A stretch of DNA of 64,000 nt, from assembly GCF_025961225.1 (NCBI RefSeq), contig NZ_JAOQNG010000010.1, positions 1,814,501 to 1,878,500 on the forward strand, given 5' to 3'. A program made the translations under genes and the position numbers. Below the pieces are notes generated by a model that was not told the origin of the DNA, searched no databases, and saw only the letters and a program-made list of their open reading frames with translations. The stretch's first letter is position 1; every line of letters begins with the position of its first letter. Origin of the DNA: Azospirillum canadense (GTDB lineage Bacteria > Pseudomonadota > Alphaproteobacteria > Azospirillales > Azospirillaceae). This document shows, piece after piece, positions 1 to 9,004 of this stretch.

Positions 1-776
1 ACCTTGCCCTTCTGCTCATACTCCGACCCGTCGGCCAATCGCAGGGCGGGCACGAACTTGTCGACGGCCTGGGCGGGGGACAGGTCGGGGAAGGCACGCT
101 GCGTCTTCAGCAGGTCGCGGTCGCTGACCGAGAAGACCACCCAGATGGGGTCGAGCTGCACGACGGTGGCGAGCGACCCGCTGGACGGGTTGACGAGGTC
201 GCCCGCGGTCACCGCGGTGGCGCCGATGCGCCCGTCGATGGGCGAGGTGACGCGGGTGTAGCCGAGGTTCAGCTCCGCCTGCCGCAACTTGGCCTGGGCC
301 TGCATGATGTCGGCCTCCGCCGTTTCCTGCGCGGCCCTGGCCTGATCGACGTCCGCCTGGGAGATGTTGCCGCGGGTCCGCAGCTCCTCCGCGCGCTGGA
401 AGGCGCGCTGCGCCTCGCGCTGGGAGGCCTGGGCGCGGGCGAGGTCGGCCTTGGCGCTGTCCACCGCCGCCTGGTAGGGAGCCTGCTCGATGACGTAGAG
501 CAGGGTGTCCTTGGTGACGTTCTGCCCTTCCTGGAAGGCCACCTGCTCGATGAAGCCCTCCACGCGGGCGCGGGCGTCGAAGTCCTGGATCGCCTGGACG
601 CGGCCGATGAACTCGCTCGTCGGGGTGACCTCCCGCTCGCGCACCACCTCGGTCATCACCGTGGGCGGCGGCGCATTGGGTGGCTGTTGGGCACCGGCGG
701 CCACTGGAAAAAAATTGGCCGGAAGGAGAACGGAGAAAAGGCACGTCGCCGCGAGGCGATGACGAAGGCGATGCAT
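1..776 (-). CDS. RND efflux periplasmic adaptor (HlyD/AcrA family), 5' part only
   Basis: Membrane-fusion subunit that links an inner-membrane RND pump to an outer-membrane channel. Translating the minus strand from the ATG at 776 gives an N-terminal export signal (basic start, then a hydrophobic stretch ending at AAGAQ), a first beta strand region (EFIGRVQAI), a biotinyl-lipoyl half (VEGFIEQVAFQEGQNV), an alpha-helical hairpin rich in Ala, Gln and Glu, and the return strand GYTRVTSPIDGRIG, followed by a beta-barrel region (LDPIWVVFSVSDRDL). This order is typical of AcrA/MexA proteins. About 258 residues are present and the gene runs off the left edge, so the membrane-proximal domain and the pump gene, expected next, are not visible. 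The substrate cannot be told. Confidence 0.9.
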   Translation of the reverse strand, partial: MHRLRHRLAATCLFSVLLPANFFPVAAGAQQPPNAPPPTVMTEVVREREVTPTSEFIGRVQAIQDFDARARVEGFIEQVAFQEGQNVTKDTLLYVIEQAPYQAAVDSAKADLARAQASQREAQRAFQRAEELRTRGNISQADVDQARAAQETAEADIMQAQAKLRQAELNLGYTRVTSPIDGRIGATAVTAGDLVNPSSGSLATVVQLDPIWVVFSVSDRDLLKTQRAFPDLSPAQAVDKFVPALRLADGSEYEQKGK

Positions 777-860
777 CGAAGGGGTTCCCGGACAGCCGTG
801 CCCACTTGAACAGCGCGGCGTCCGGTTGGGTTCAACGATGCTGATCGAATGAGGGATGGG

Positions 861-901
861 CAAAAGACAAACCCGCCGCTCCCCTTTCGAGGTGCGGCGG
901 G
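861..901 (-). terminator. Rho-independent terminator of the DUF485-actP operon
   Basis: Perfect 8-bp GC stem (CCCGCCGC at 872-879 with GCGGCGGG at 894-901). Read on the minus strand the stem is followed by a T-rich run (TTTGTCTTTT). It starts 17 bp after the actP stop codon. Confidence 0.8.
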
Positions 902-917
902 CCTGGACAGTTTCTGC

Positions 918-2588
918 TTAGTGCGAGACCGCCTGGGCGGCGCCGAGGCCGGTTTCGGAGCGGATGTGCTGATACTCGTAGGCCTTCGCCTCCGCCGCGG
1001 CGCGCGGGCTGCGGTCGGTGACGGAGAACAGCCAGGTCGAGGTGAAGGCGATCACCATGGAGAACAGGGCCGGGTGCTCGTAGGGGAAGATCGGCTGCGG
1101 GAAGCCGAAGACGCTGACCCACACGGTCGGGCCCAGCACCACGAAGGACACGCAGCTGACCAGCCCGGCGAAGCCGCCGATGAAGGCGCCGCGCGTCGTC
1201 AGGCCCTTCCAGAAGATCGACAGGATCAGAACCGGGAAGTTCACCGAGGAGGCGAGGCCGAAGGCCAAGCCGACCATGAAGGCGATGTTCTGGTTCTCGA
1301 ACGCAAGGCCCAGCGTGATGGCGATCACGCCCAGCGCCAGCGTGGCGAAGCGGGACACCCGCATCTCCGACGCCTCGGTCGCGTTGCCCTTCTTAATGAC
1401 GCGGGCGTAGAGGTCGTGGCTGACCGCCGACGCGCCGGCCAGGGTCAGGCCCGACACCACCGCCAGGATGGTGGCGAAGGCGACCGCCGAGATGAAGCCC
1501 AGGAAGATGTTGCCGCCGATGGCCTTGGACAGGTGGATGGCCGCCATGTTGCCGCCGCCCAGGATCTTGCCGGCCTTGTCCAGGAATTCCGGGTTGGAGC
1601 CGACGATCACGATGGCCAGCAGGCCGATGGTCACCGTCAGGATGAAGAAATAGCCGATGAAGCCGGTGGCGTAGACGACCGACTTGCGCGCTTCCCTGGC
1701 GTCCGGAACGGTGAAGAAGCGCATCAGGATGTGCGGCAGTCCGGCCGGTCCGCACATCAGTGCGAGGCTGAGCGAGATGGCGGCGACCGGGTCGGCCATG
1801 GCGGCGCTGGGGCGCAGGATGGCGACGCCCGACTTGTGCGCGGCGACGGCCTTCTGCAGCAGCAGTTCCGGGTTGAAGCCGAACTGAGCCAGCGCCAGAC
1901 CGACCAGCACGGTGCAGCCGCCCAGCAGCATCACCGCCTTGATGATCTGCACCCAGGTCGTGGCCAGCATGCCGCCGAAGGTGACGTAGAGGATCATCAG
2001 CACGCCGACCAGCACCACCGCGTAGGCGTAGTCCAGCCCGAACAGCAGCTGGATCAGCTTGCCCGCGCCCACCATCTGGGCGATCAGGTAGAAGCAGACG
2101 ACGGTCAGCGACCCGACGGCAGCCAGCGAGCGGATGGGCGTCTGGCCCAGCCGGTAGGAGGCGACGTCGGCGAAGGTGAAGCGGCCCAGGTTGCGCAGCC
2201 GCTCCGCCACCAGGAACAGCATCAGCGGCCAGCCGACCAGGAAGCCGACCGTGTAGATCACGCCGTCGAAGCCCTTGGCGAAGACCATGCCGGACAGGCC
2301 GAGGAAGGCCGCCGCCGACATGTAGTCGCCGGCGATGGCCAGCCCGTTCTGGAAGCCGCTGATGCCGCCGCCGGCGGTGTAGAAGTCCGACGCCGACCGG
2401 GTCCGCTTGGACGCCCAGTAGGTGATGCCCAGCGTGCCGGCGACGAAGGTCAGGAACATGACGATGGCCGTCACGTTCACCGGCTGCTGCTCCACGGCGC
2501 CGTCGATGGCGCCGGCCGCGAAGGCCGCCGGGGCGAATAGGGCCGCGAGCAGGGCGGGGACGCCGCGCATGATCAGGCGAGAGATCAT
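918..2588 (-). CDS. actP: cation/acetate symporter ActP (sodium:solute symporter family)
   Basis: Inner-membrane SSS-family symporter expected to import acetate and other short monocarboxylates with a cation. The 556 residues match the usual ActP length of about 550. The N-terminus carries a cleavable-looking signal (ending AAFAAG), then many hydrophobic segments; family stretches include SASDFYTAGGGISGFQNG and AGDYMSAAAFLGLSGM near the first helices, and FATILAVVSGLTLAGASAVS later. The ATG at 2588 overlaps the stop of the upstream DUF485 gene by 4 bp (ATGA), so the two are translationally coupled, the same pairing as yjcH-actP in enterobacteria. A terminator follows. The exact substrate within the monocarboxylate group is inferred. 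Confidence 0.92.
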   Translation of the reverse strand: MISRLIMRGVPALLAALFAPAAFAAGAIDGAVEQQPVNVTAIVMFLTFVAGTLGITYWASKRTRSASDFYTAGGGISGFQNGLAIAGDYMSAAAFLGLSGMVFAKGFDGVIYTVGFLVGWPLMLFLVAERLRNLGRFTFADVASYRLGQTPIRSLAAVGSLTVVCFYLIAQMVGAGKLIQLLFGLDYAYAVVLVGVLMILYVTFGGMLATTWVQIIKAVMLLGGCTVLVGLALAQFGFNPELLLQKAVAAHKSGVAILRPSAAMADPVAAISLSLALMCGPAGLPHILMRFFTVPDAREARKSVVYATGFIGYFFILTVTIGLLAIVIVGSNPEFLDKAGKILGGGNMAAIHLSKAIGGNIFLGFISAVAFATILAVVSGLTLAGASAVSHDLYARVIKKGNATEASEMRVSRFATLALGVIAITLGLAFENQNIAFMVGLAFGLASSVNFPVLILSIFWKGLTTRGAFIGGFAGLVSCVSFVVLGPTVWVSVFGFPQPIFPYEHPALFSMVIAFTSTWLFSVTDRSPRAAAEAKAYEYQHIRSETGLGAAQAVSH

Positions 2589-2896
2589 CGGCTGACCTCC
2601 TCGATCAGGTCGCGGTTCATGGCGTCGTAGCGCCCGTTGGCGCGCAGCACGTACACGCCGGTCATCAGGGAGCAGAAGATCGTGATGACGATGCCCGCGG
2701 TCAGGCCGACCGAAAAGGTCATACCCTCCGCGATCGGGCGCCCCAGCAGGTCGGGGGCCAGGGCGGAGGCCAGGACGAAGGTGTAATAGACGGCCAGGAC
2801 GATCAGGGCGAGCCTCCAGCTGAAGCGCGCGCGGCTTTTCGTCATCTCGGCGAACTTGGGGTGGGTCAGCACCCGTTCGTAGAGTTCATCGGGCAT
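2585..2896 (-). CDS. DUF485 small inner-membrane protein (YjcH-like)
   Basis: A 103-residue protein with two hydrophobic segments (around LALIVLAVYYTFVLASAL and VGLTAGIVITIFCSLMTGVY), the pattern of DUF485. These proteins are almost always encoded just upstream of actP, as here, and are thought to assist the symporter, but no biochemical role is firmly established. The start at 2896 (MPDELYERV) is preferred over upstream codons because it matches the family N-terminus, which begins close to the conserved HPKF segment, and has a purine-rich AAGAAG upstream. A longer frame upstream adds 41 residues with no family similarity. Confidence 0.85.
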   Translation of the reverse strand: MPDELYERVLTHPKFAEMTKSRARFSWRLALIVLAVYYTFVLASALAPDLLGRPIAEGMTFSVGLTAGIVITIFCSLMTGVYVLRANGRYDAMNRDLIEEVSR

Positions 2897-3030
2897 GGTC
2901 GTTTCGCTTCTTGCAGTGCCTTGGTATTGCGCAATGCAGCAATACCCCCGGTGCATATCAGCAAAAAGCGAAATTAAATGAGCCGTTCGGTGCGTCGCGC
3001 GGATTATCCGTGCACGCAACGTCGATCTTT

Positions 3031-3065
3031 AACCGAAATCCGGTTAAGGATTAGCCGGATTCCGG
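3031..3065. promoter_or_regulatory. two adjacent small palindromes upstream of the DUF485-actP operon
   Basis: AACCG-AAATC-CGGTT (3031-3045) and CCGGA-T-TCCGG (3055-3065) lie 135-170 bp upstream of the DUF485 start. They could be an operator. No regulator is named by the sequence, and arms of 5 bp are weak evidence in GC-rich DNA. Confidence 0.3.
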
Positions 3066-3128
3066 TTCGCTCAGAGACAAACGCTTGATTTTATTGCGAC
3101 AACTGGTCGCGGGCCGCTCGGCGTTCCC

Positions 3129-3947
3129 TCAGGGTGTGGTGCGCTCGGCGATTCCGCCGCGCAGGCGCACGCGGATCATGCCGCTGCCGGTGGGGTCGGA
3201 GCGGTCCGGCTTCACCATGGCCTCCAACAGCTTCTCGTCGCTGGACCAATAGGGCACGTACCACAGCCGGTCGACGTCCATGACCAGCACGCGGCGGCTC
3301 TGGGGATCGTAGGCGCCGAGCGGCGCGATGTGTCCGACGGTGGCATCGCCCGTCAGCGTTCCCTGGTCGTAGGCCAAAAGGATGATGTCGCGGCTGCTGC
3401 GCTCGTTCTCGGTCAGGATCCGGCGCAGCTCCGCCAGCGTTTCCGGGGAGCTGTCCTTGGGCCGGAACACCTCCACCTCCGCGTCCATGCCGAAGGCGGC
3501 GACGGAGCGGCGAACGTAGGTTTCAAAATCAGCGAAGGACACGCCGTCGCCGTTCTCCCCGACGGCGGCCTTCCAGACGTCGTCGTCCACTTCGTTCAGC
3601 ACGCGGTTCTGGGTGACCAGCCGCTCGGTGGAGGAGGTGGGCAGCCCGCGCAACGCGTTGATCATCATCGCCACGCTGGCGACGGAGCAGGCGCTGCCCG
3701 TCTGCTGCGGCACGTAGTAGGGCATCAGCGCCCAGAAGTCCGGCGCCTCCGCCCGGCGCAGATAGTCGCGGTCCTGGGTGATCGGCGCGGCGTCCGGTCC
3801 GAATTTCGGCTTGTTGTCCGACAGGGTCGCGTCCTGCGCACGCGCAGCTGGCGCGGGAAGGACGGCCGGAACGGCGAGGGCGGCGACGAGCGCGACCAGC
3901 GCGCCTCGCATCATGGGTCTCAGACGGTTCATCGCGGTCGGGTTCAT
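3129..3947 (-). CDS. exported phytochelatin-synthase-like cysteine peptidase (family C83)
   Basis: A 272-residue protein with an N-terminal signal peptide (hydrophobic stretch to about residue 35, ending APAARAQ) and a single phytochelatin-synthase fold domain. The catalytic triad of the family is visible: Cys87 in QQTGSACSVASV, His206 in VGHIAPLGAYD and Asp224 in VLVMDVDRLWY. Eukaryotic enzymes make phytochelatins from glutathione; the short bacterial homologues keep only the catalytic half and mainly cleave the glycine from glutathione. Its export to the periplasm means the natural substrate is a periplasmic thiol peptide, which is inferred. The start at 3947 or 3932 (second Met) cannot be separated; neither has a clear ribosome site. 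The gene follows a lipoprotein gene by 35 bp and is probably co-transcribed with it. Confidence 0.8.
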   Translation of the reverse strand: MNPTAMNRLRPMMRGALVALVAALAVPAVLPAPAARAQDATLSDNKPKFGPDAAPITQDRDYLRRAEAPDFWALMPYYVPQQTGSACSVASVAMMINALRGLPTSSTERLVTQNRVLNEVDDDVWKAAVGENGDGVSFADFETYVRRSVAAFGMDAEVEVFRPKDSSPETLAELRRILTENERSSRDIILLAYDQGTLTGDATVGHIAPLGAYDPQSRRVLVMDVDRLWYVPYWSSDEKLLEAMVKPDRSDPTGSGMIRVRLRGGIAERTTP

Positions 3948-3982
3948 GCGGTCGGGTTCGATGCGGGCTCGGCTCCGGTGCC

Positions 3983-4474
3983 TTACCCCGGCGGGGTGCC
4001 CCTCGATATGGTGCGCTGCGGCACGAGGGCCAAGCAATTCTGCACGATGGCGGCGCAGGCGCCTTGTGACGATGCGCGGTAGACCAACTGCCGGACCACG
4101 CCGCCGTCCAGCGTGAAGGTCGCCTCGCAGCGCCGGTCCACCACGTCGCCGGGAACCGGCGGGTAATAGTCCCATGGGTCGTAGTCCAGCGCGCGGTGCC
4201 GCCAACCCGGCGCCCCCCATGGATAGCCGATGGGCGGCGGCGGGGCGTAGTAGCTGACGGAACCCGCCTGGTAGGTCAGGAACTCCAGCGCGCCGCTGGC
4301 GGTCTCGCGCTGCGGGACGCCGGCGCAGGACATCAGCGTCCCCTTGGGCATGCCGACCAGCGCGCTTTGCGCTGCGAGCGCCTCGTCGGCGCCGGGATCG
4401 GCGCAAGCGGTGGTCAGGGCCAGCAGGGCCGACAGAGTCAAGGAAAGACGGATCAGGGAGCGGCAACGGAACAC
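3983..4474 (-). CDS. small predicted lipoprotein, function unknown
   Basis: A 163-residue protein beginning with GTG at 4474, chosen because an AAGGAGG ribosome site lies 8 bp upstream; a longer ATG frame 33 bp upstream lacks this. It has a basic N-terminus, a hydrophobic stretch and a lipobox-like LTTAC with Cys24, although position -3 is Thr rather than Leu. The mature part is rich in Pro and Tyr (SYYAPPPPIGYPWG) and ends with a region of conserved-looking Cys residues that could form disulfides. No known domain was recognised. It sits upstream of the phytochelatin-synthase-like gene. An insertion sequence lies 74 bp upstream of the start and may have replaced or altered its promoter. Confidence 0.65.
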   Translation of the reverse strand: MFRCRSLIRLSLTLSALLALTTACADPGADEALAAQSALVGMPKGTLMSCAGVPQRETASGALEFLTYQAGSVSYYAPPPPIGYPWGAPGWRHRALDYDPWDYYPPVPGDVVDRRCEATFTLDGGVVRQLVYRASSQGACAAIVQNCLALVPQRTISRGTPPG

Positions 4475-4548
4475 GGGCGGAACCTCCTTCCCTGGGGGAT
4501 ACCCCATAAGAACAGAGTCCGCCCGTGCTTTGATCCGTATTCCTTTAG

Positions 4549-5853
4549 CAGGACGCGGAAAAAGGCTTTGCCCGGCCGGGCGGTCGTGATTCCCTCCGGT
4601 CGTGGAGAAAGCGGCCGGCGAGGGGACGATGCGGGGTTCGGACGAACGCAGCGAGGGTCTGTTCAGCTACGTAAGTTGCGAGGCGCGGGTTCCGGCCACC
4701 CACCCGCTGCGAGCGATCCGGGCCATCGTGGATGAAGCGCTGGAGGTGATGTCGCCAGCCTTCGAGGGTCTGTACTCGAAGATCGGACGGCCTTCGATCC
4801 CGCCGGAGAAGCTGCTGCGTGCGCTGCTGCTCCAGGCCTTCTACTCGGTGCGTTCGGAACGCCAGTTGATGGAGCAGTTGGACTACAATCTGCTGTTCCG
4901 CTGGTTCGTCGGCCTGTCGATGGATGCCCCGGTGTGGGACGTGACGGTCTTCACCAAGAACCGTGAGCGTCTGCTGGCCGGCGATGTGGCGGCCAAGTTC
5001 CTGGCCACCGTGCTGGGCCAGCCGAAGGTCAAGGCGTTGTTGTCGGACGAGCACTTCTCGGTGGACGGCACGTTGATCGAAGCGTGGGCCTCGGTGAAGA
5101 GCTTCCGGCCCAAGGACGGCAGCGGCGAGCCGCCGGGCCCGGGGCGCAACGGTGAACGCGACTTCCATGGCGAGAAGCGGTCCAACGAAACGCACGCCTC
5201 GACCAGCGATCCCGAGGCGCGGCTGTACCGCAAGGGCCACGGGCAGCCGGCGAAACTGGCCTTCATGGGCCACGCGCTGATGGAGAACCGCCACGCCCTG
5301 GTGGTCGATGTCCGGCTCACCGCGGCCACCGGCTTGGCCGAACGCGAGGCGGCGGTCTCCATGGTCGAGGCCATTCCCGGGCGCCACCGCATCACGGTGG
5401 CCGCCGACAAGGCCTATGACACCAAGGATTTCGTGGCGAACCTGCGCGAGTTGGGCGCCGCCCCGCATGTCGCGCAGAACACCAGCAACCGCCGCTCGGC
5501 GATCGACGGCCGGACCACCCGTCACCCCGGCTACGCCGTCAGCCTTCGGATCCGCAAGCGGATCGAAGAGGTGTTCGGTTGGATCAAAGCGGCCGGGCTG
5601 CGCAAGACCCGTCACCGAGGCACGGCTCGCGTCGGCTGGATGTTCACCCTGACCGCTGCCGCCTACAACCTGATCCGCCTGCCCAAGCTGCTGGCTGCAG
5701 CGTAATCGTGCCCGGAGTCCGCCTGAACGGCGGCTCCGGGAGCCTCGGAGCGAGGAAAAACGCTCCATCCCGACCAAAACGGGCGTTCAAAACGCCATCT
5801 TCAAGCCTCAGCAGAGGCGAAGGCGCTGCATCGGCCCGTTTTTCCGCATCCTG
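4549..5853. mobile_element. IS5-family insertion sequence, intact, with TTAG target duplication
   Basis: A 1305-bp element. The ends are imperfect inverted repeats: left CAGGACGCGGAAAAA (4549-4563) and, read on the other strand, right CAGGATGCGGAAAAA (5839-5853). Both ends are flanked by TTAG (4545-4548 and 5854-5857), which fits the YTAR target of the IS5 group. It carries one complete transposase gene. The insertion lies 3 bp beyond the stop codon of the beta-helix gene and upstream of the lipoprotein gene, so it breaks no reading frame. Confidence 0.93.
4629..5705 (+). CDS. IS5-family DDE transposase
   Basis: Catalyses transposition of the surrounding element. The 358 residues contain an N-terminal DUF772-type domain (HPLRAIRAIVDEAL to LFRWFVGL) and a catalytic domain with the three acidic residues in recognisable settings: Asp in HFSVDGTLIEAW, Asp in VAADKAYDTKDF and Glu in RIRKRIEEVFGWIK. 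The ATG at 4629 is preferred because GAGGGG lies just upstream; a GTG at 4602 would add nine residues. The frame is complete and undamaged, so the element may still be active. Confidence 0.93.
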   Translation: MRGSDERSEGLFSYVSCEARVPATHPLRAIRAIVDEALEVMSPAFEGLYSKIGRPSIPPEKLLRALLLQAFYSVRSERQLMEQLDYNLLFRWFVGLSMDAPVWDVTVFTKNRERLLAGDVAAKFLATVLGQPKVKALLSDEHFSVDGTLIEAWASVKSFRPKDGSGEPPGPGRNGERDFHGEKRSNETHASTSDPEARLYRKGHGQPAKLAFMGHALMENRHALVVDVRLTAATGLAEREAAVSMVEAIPGRHRITVAADKAYDTKDFVANLRELGAAPHVAQNTSNRRSAIDGRTTRHPGYAVSLRIRKRIEEVFGWIKAAGLRKTRHRGTARVGWMFTLTAAAYNLIRLPKLLAAA

Positions 5854-5860
5854 TTAGAGC

Positions 5861-8800
5861 TTACGCGTCCCAGAAGTGCGGCATCGCGTCGGACGCGCTG
5901 TAGCCGCCCAGCCCCATCCTGGCCCAGGACAGGTCATGGATGCCCATGCCGAACGCCGGGGAGCCCGCCTGCAGCGAATAGTCGCCGTAGTAGGCGTTGG
6001 TGAACAGCGGCTTTCCGATCACGTCGTGGTCGCCGTATTTCGGCAGGTTGAAGATCAGGTTGTTGTCGATCACCGGGTCACCGGCGGTCAGCAGCTCCAT
6101 GTAGTCGTCGAGCGGCAGCGTGCCGCTGATGATGTTTCCGGTGATGGTGTTGTTGCGCGGCAGGCCCGCGTCGCCGTGCACCGGCGCCCACTCCACGCGG
6201 ATGAAGTCGTGGTTGTTGGCGTCGATGATGGAGACGTTGTTGGACACCAGGTTGTTGTCGCCGCCGTGGATCTGCACCGCGGCCCAGCCGGTGTTCTTCA
6301 GGAAGTTGTCGGTGACGGTGACGCCGCCGGTCATGTCGTCCAGGTAGATGCCGAAGCCCTTCTGGCCGTACAGCCACTGGTCGGTGTTGCTGGTGGCGAG
6401 GCCGCCGGCGTTCTCCACCCAGTTGCCTTTAATGATGGTGCCGGTGTCCACGCCGGACCGGCCCAGCACCTCGATGCCCCCGCCGTCCGCCGTCTCCAGA
6501 CCGGTGTTGGTGACGTGGTTGTACTGGATGACGTTGTTGTGGTTGATGTTCGTGGAGTCCCAGTTCTTCAGCGAGATGCCGTAGCGCGCGCTGCCGTCCA
6601 CGTCGTTGTTGGTGATCAGGTTGTCGTCCACGCCGGTGCCGATGATGCCGGCCACCGCCTTGCGCACCTCGCCGATGTGGGAGATGTCGTTGGCGTAGAC
6701 GGTGTTGGCGTTGCTGCGGCCGTCCAGGTCGATGCCGTTGACCGCCAGATGGTCCAGGACGTTGCCGCCGATCAGGTTGTGCGACGACCCGGCCGTCAGC
6801 TTGATCGCCGTGCCGACGTTGAGGAAGCTGTTGTTGCCGATGTGGTTGTTGGAGGCGCCGGTCAGCTCCAGCGCGTTGCCGCCGGTCGTGGTGTTGGTGA
6901 ACCCCAGCCCCTCGACCGTCACGCCGCTGGCCCCGTTCAGGCGGATCAGCGTGCCGAGCCGCGCGACCTCGACCCCGTCCTGCGCGAAATGCGCCGCGTC
7001 GGCCGGCTTGAAGACCAGCTTGCCGTCGGACGACCGCCAGGCGAACTCGCCCGCCTGGTTGACGAAGGCCGCGTTGTTCAGCAGCTTGTAGGTCGTGCCC
7101 TCGGTGAAGGGCAGGGAGGCGCCGTTCTTCAGGATGATCTGGCGGCTGGCGTTGTCGATGCTGACCACGTCGGTCAGCGTGTCGGACAGCCGTTCCGCGT
7201 CCATCACCTGAATCTTGGTGCCGGGCGCCAGGTCGGCTGACGAGATGTCGCCGCTGTGGTAGCGAATGGCCCAGCCACTGGGGCCGCCGCTGCCGGCGTC
7301 GGCGAAGTACCAGCCGGACGTCGGGTCGGCGTTGTCGAACGCGCCCTTTTCCGCCAGATGCTGGCGCACGCCGCCGATGGTCAGGTCCAGGTCGGTCGGG
7401 CTGGACAGCTTGGCCGAATAGATCCCGTTGCCCTCGTTGGTGAAGGACTTGACGACCTCCCCGCCGCTGAGGGTGGGCGTCTCACCGGGGTAGTTGCGGA
7501 AGCTGTGCCCGTTGTCGAGGGACGTCAGTTCCAGCGTCTTGATCAGGTGGTAGGTGCCCTCGCGCACGTAGGTCGTGTCGATGTTGCTCGACCGCATGGC
7601 GTCGCGGGCGTGTTCCAGCGAGGCGAAGGGGCCGTCGGTGCCGTCGGCGTTCGGCTGGGCCAGCTTGCCCGACCACGTGTCCTTGCCGTTGGTGGCCACG
7701 TAGAAGGCCGGGGCGCTCGGCGGTGCGGGCGGCGGCGGCGGGGCGGGCTTGAACAGGTCGGCCGACGCGTTGACGTTCAGCGCGCCGCCCCAGTACAGGC
7801 CTTCCTGCCCCTTGACCACGTCCTTTCCGTCCACGGCACCCTTGTCGTAGGTGACGATGCTGTCGGTCGCGTTGACGGTGTGGCCGTTGATCGACACCGA
7901 CTTGACGTACAGGTTGCGGTCCTGGCCGTTCACGGTGCTGTCGTTGTCGTACCAGATCTGGACCTTGTGCGCCTGCGTCGCGTCGAGGTCGGTCTTGAAG
8001 GTGAAAGCGGTCGGGTTGCCGGAGGTGGCGCGGCCGTCGCCGATCATCTTGCCGTCGACCAGCACCTTGAAGTGCGGCGCCACGCCGCCGGCTGACTGGC
8101 CCCAGGCAGTGACGGTGATGTCCGTCGTGGTCAGGACCGGCGGCGGGGGCGGCGGGGGCGGGGGCACGTAGGTGCCGCCGAAGTAATCCTCCGGCACGCC
8201 GAAGGTCAGGGCGCCGCCCCAGTACAGGCCTTCCTGCCCGGCGACCACGAATTTGCCGTCCACCGGCCCCTTGTCGTAGGAGGCCATGGCGTCGGTCGAC
8301 TTGATCGTCTGCCCGTCGATCTTGATGCCCTGGACGAACAGGTTGCGGTCCTGGCCGTTCACCGTGGCGTCGTTGTCGTACCAGACCTGGATCTTGTGGG
8401 CCTCGTTCGGGTCCACGTCGACCTTGAAGCTGTAGGGCGTGGAACTGCTGGCGTTCACCCAGGCGTCGCCGACCACCTTGTCGTCCACCAGCAGCTTGAA
8501 GTGCGGCGGGGTGCCGTTCGCCGACACGCCCGACGCGTTGACCACGATCGTGCTGGTCATGGTGGCCGGAGCCGGCGTCGTGGTGGGCGGGGCGGAGGCG
8601 AACAGCGTCTTGGGCATGTCCACGTTCAGTGCGCCGCGCCAGTACATTTCCGTCTGCCCGGCGATGACGTTCTTACCGTCGATGTCGCCGGTGTCGTAAG
8701 TGACGGACGGGTCGATGCTGAGGATCGGGGCGCCGTTCACCTCGAACGACTTGATGAAAAGGTTGCGGTCCTCTCCGTTCACCGCACCATCGTTGTCGTA

Positions 8801-9004
8801 CTGCAATTGCAGCTTGTGGGCTTGGTCGGCCGGAACGCGGGCTGTGAAGGTGTATCGGGTTTGGCTGGCCGATGCGACCGTTGCTTCCCCGATCTGCACA
8901 CCGTCGAGGCGCAGCACGAAATGCGGCCACTTGCCACCCGCTGGAACGCCCCAGGCGTTCACAGCAAAGGTCACGTCCATAAGGCCAGTTGTGTCGGTTG
9001 CCAT
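5861..9004 (-). CDS. large extracellular protein: three CBM60-like modules plus right-handed beta-helix
   Basis: A 1047-residue protein. Three tandem modules of about 130-140 residues (roughly 10-135, 150-285, 305-435) each carry the pattern PHF-LxxDG, AHKxQxxYDND and NGxDRNL-VKSxxxNG, which fits calcium-dependent xylan-binding modules of the CBM36/60 type. Pro-rich linkers separate them (a run of nine Pro follows module 2). From about residue 450 (FYVATNGKDTWSG) to the end lies a parallel beta-helix of the pectate-lyase-like type, with many Asn-rich turns such as NNHIGNNSF and NLITNNDVDG. There is no signal peptide, so type I secretion is inferred, as for its neighbour. Likely a polysaccharide-binding and possibly cleaving protein or an adhesin; no catalytic residues can be assigned. 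The ATG at 9004 has GAGGT 5 bp upstream. Confidence 0.8.
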   Translation of the reverse strand: MATDTTGLMDVTFAVNAWGVPAGGKWPHFVLRLDGVQIGEATVASASQTRYTFTARVPADQAHKLQLQYDNDGAVNGEDRNLFIKSFEVNGAPILSIDPSVTYDTGDIDGKNVIAGQTEMYWRGALNVDMPKTLFASAPPTTTPAPATMTSTIVVNASGVSANGTPPHFKLLVDDKVVGDAWVNASSSTPYSFKVDVDPNEAHKIQVWYDNDATVNGQDRNLFVQGIKIDGQTIKSTDAMASYDKGPVDGKFVVAGQEGLYWGGALTFGVPEDYFGGTYVPPPPPPPPPVLTTTDITVTAWGQSAGGVAPHFKVLVDGKMIGDGRATSGNPTAFTFKTDLDATQAHKVQIWYDNDSTVNGQDRNLYVKSVSINGHTVNATDSIVTYDKGAVDGKDVVKGQEGLYWGGALNVNASADLFKPAPPPPPAPPSAPAFYVATNGKDTWSGKLAQPNADGTDGPFASLEHARDAMRSSNIDTTYVREGTYHLIKTLELTSLDNGHSFRNYPGETPTLSGGEVVKSFTNEGNGIYSAKLSSPTDLDLTIGGVRQHLAEKGAFDNADPTSGWYFADAGSGGPSGWAIRYHSGDISSADLAPGTKIQVMDAERLSDTLTDVVSIDNASRQIILKNGASLPFTEGTTYKLLNNAAFVNQAGEFAWRSSDGKLVFKPADAAHFAQDGVEVARLGTLIRLNGASGVTVEGLGFTNTTTGGNALELTGASNNHIGNNSFLNVGTAIKLTAGSSHNLIGGNVLDHLAVNGIDLDGRSNANTVYANDISHIGEVRKAVAGIIGTGVDDNLITNNDVDGSARYGISLKNWDSTNINHNNVIQYNHVTNTGLETADGGGIEVLGRSGVDTGTIIKGNWVENAGGLATSNTDQWLYGQKGFGIYLDDMTGGVTVTDNFLKNTGWAAVQIHGGDNNLVSNNVSIIDANNHDFIRVEWAPVHGDAGLPRNNTITGNIISGTLPLDDYMELLTAGDPVIDNNLIFNLPKYGDHDVIGKPLFTNAYYGDYSLQAGSPAFGMGIHDLSWARMGLGGYSASDAMPHFWDA

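Noticed and set aside
16..744. open frame with Met start opposite or in another frame of the efflux adaptor gene
   Set aside because: The minus-strand frame starting at 776 gives a textbook membrane-fusion protein; the other frame is Arg/Pro/Gly-rich noise.
3031..3065. palindromes read as a terminator for a gene to the left
   Set aside because: Stems are only 5 bp and no T run follows; an operator is at most a weak possibility.
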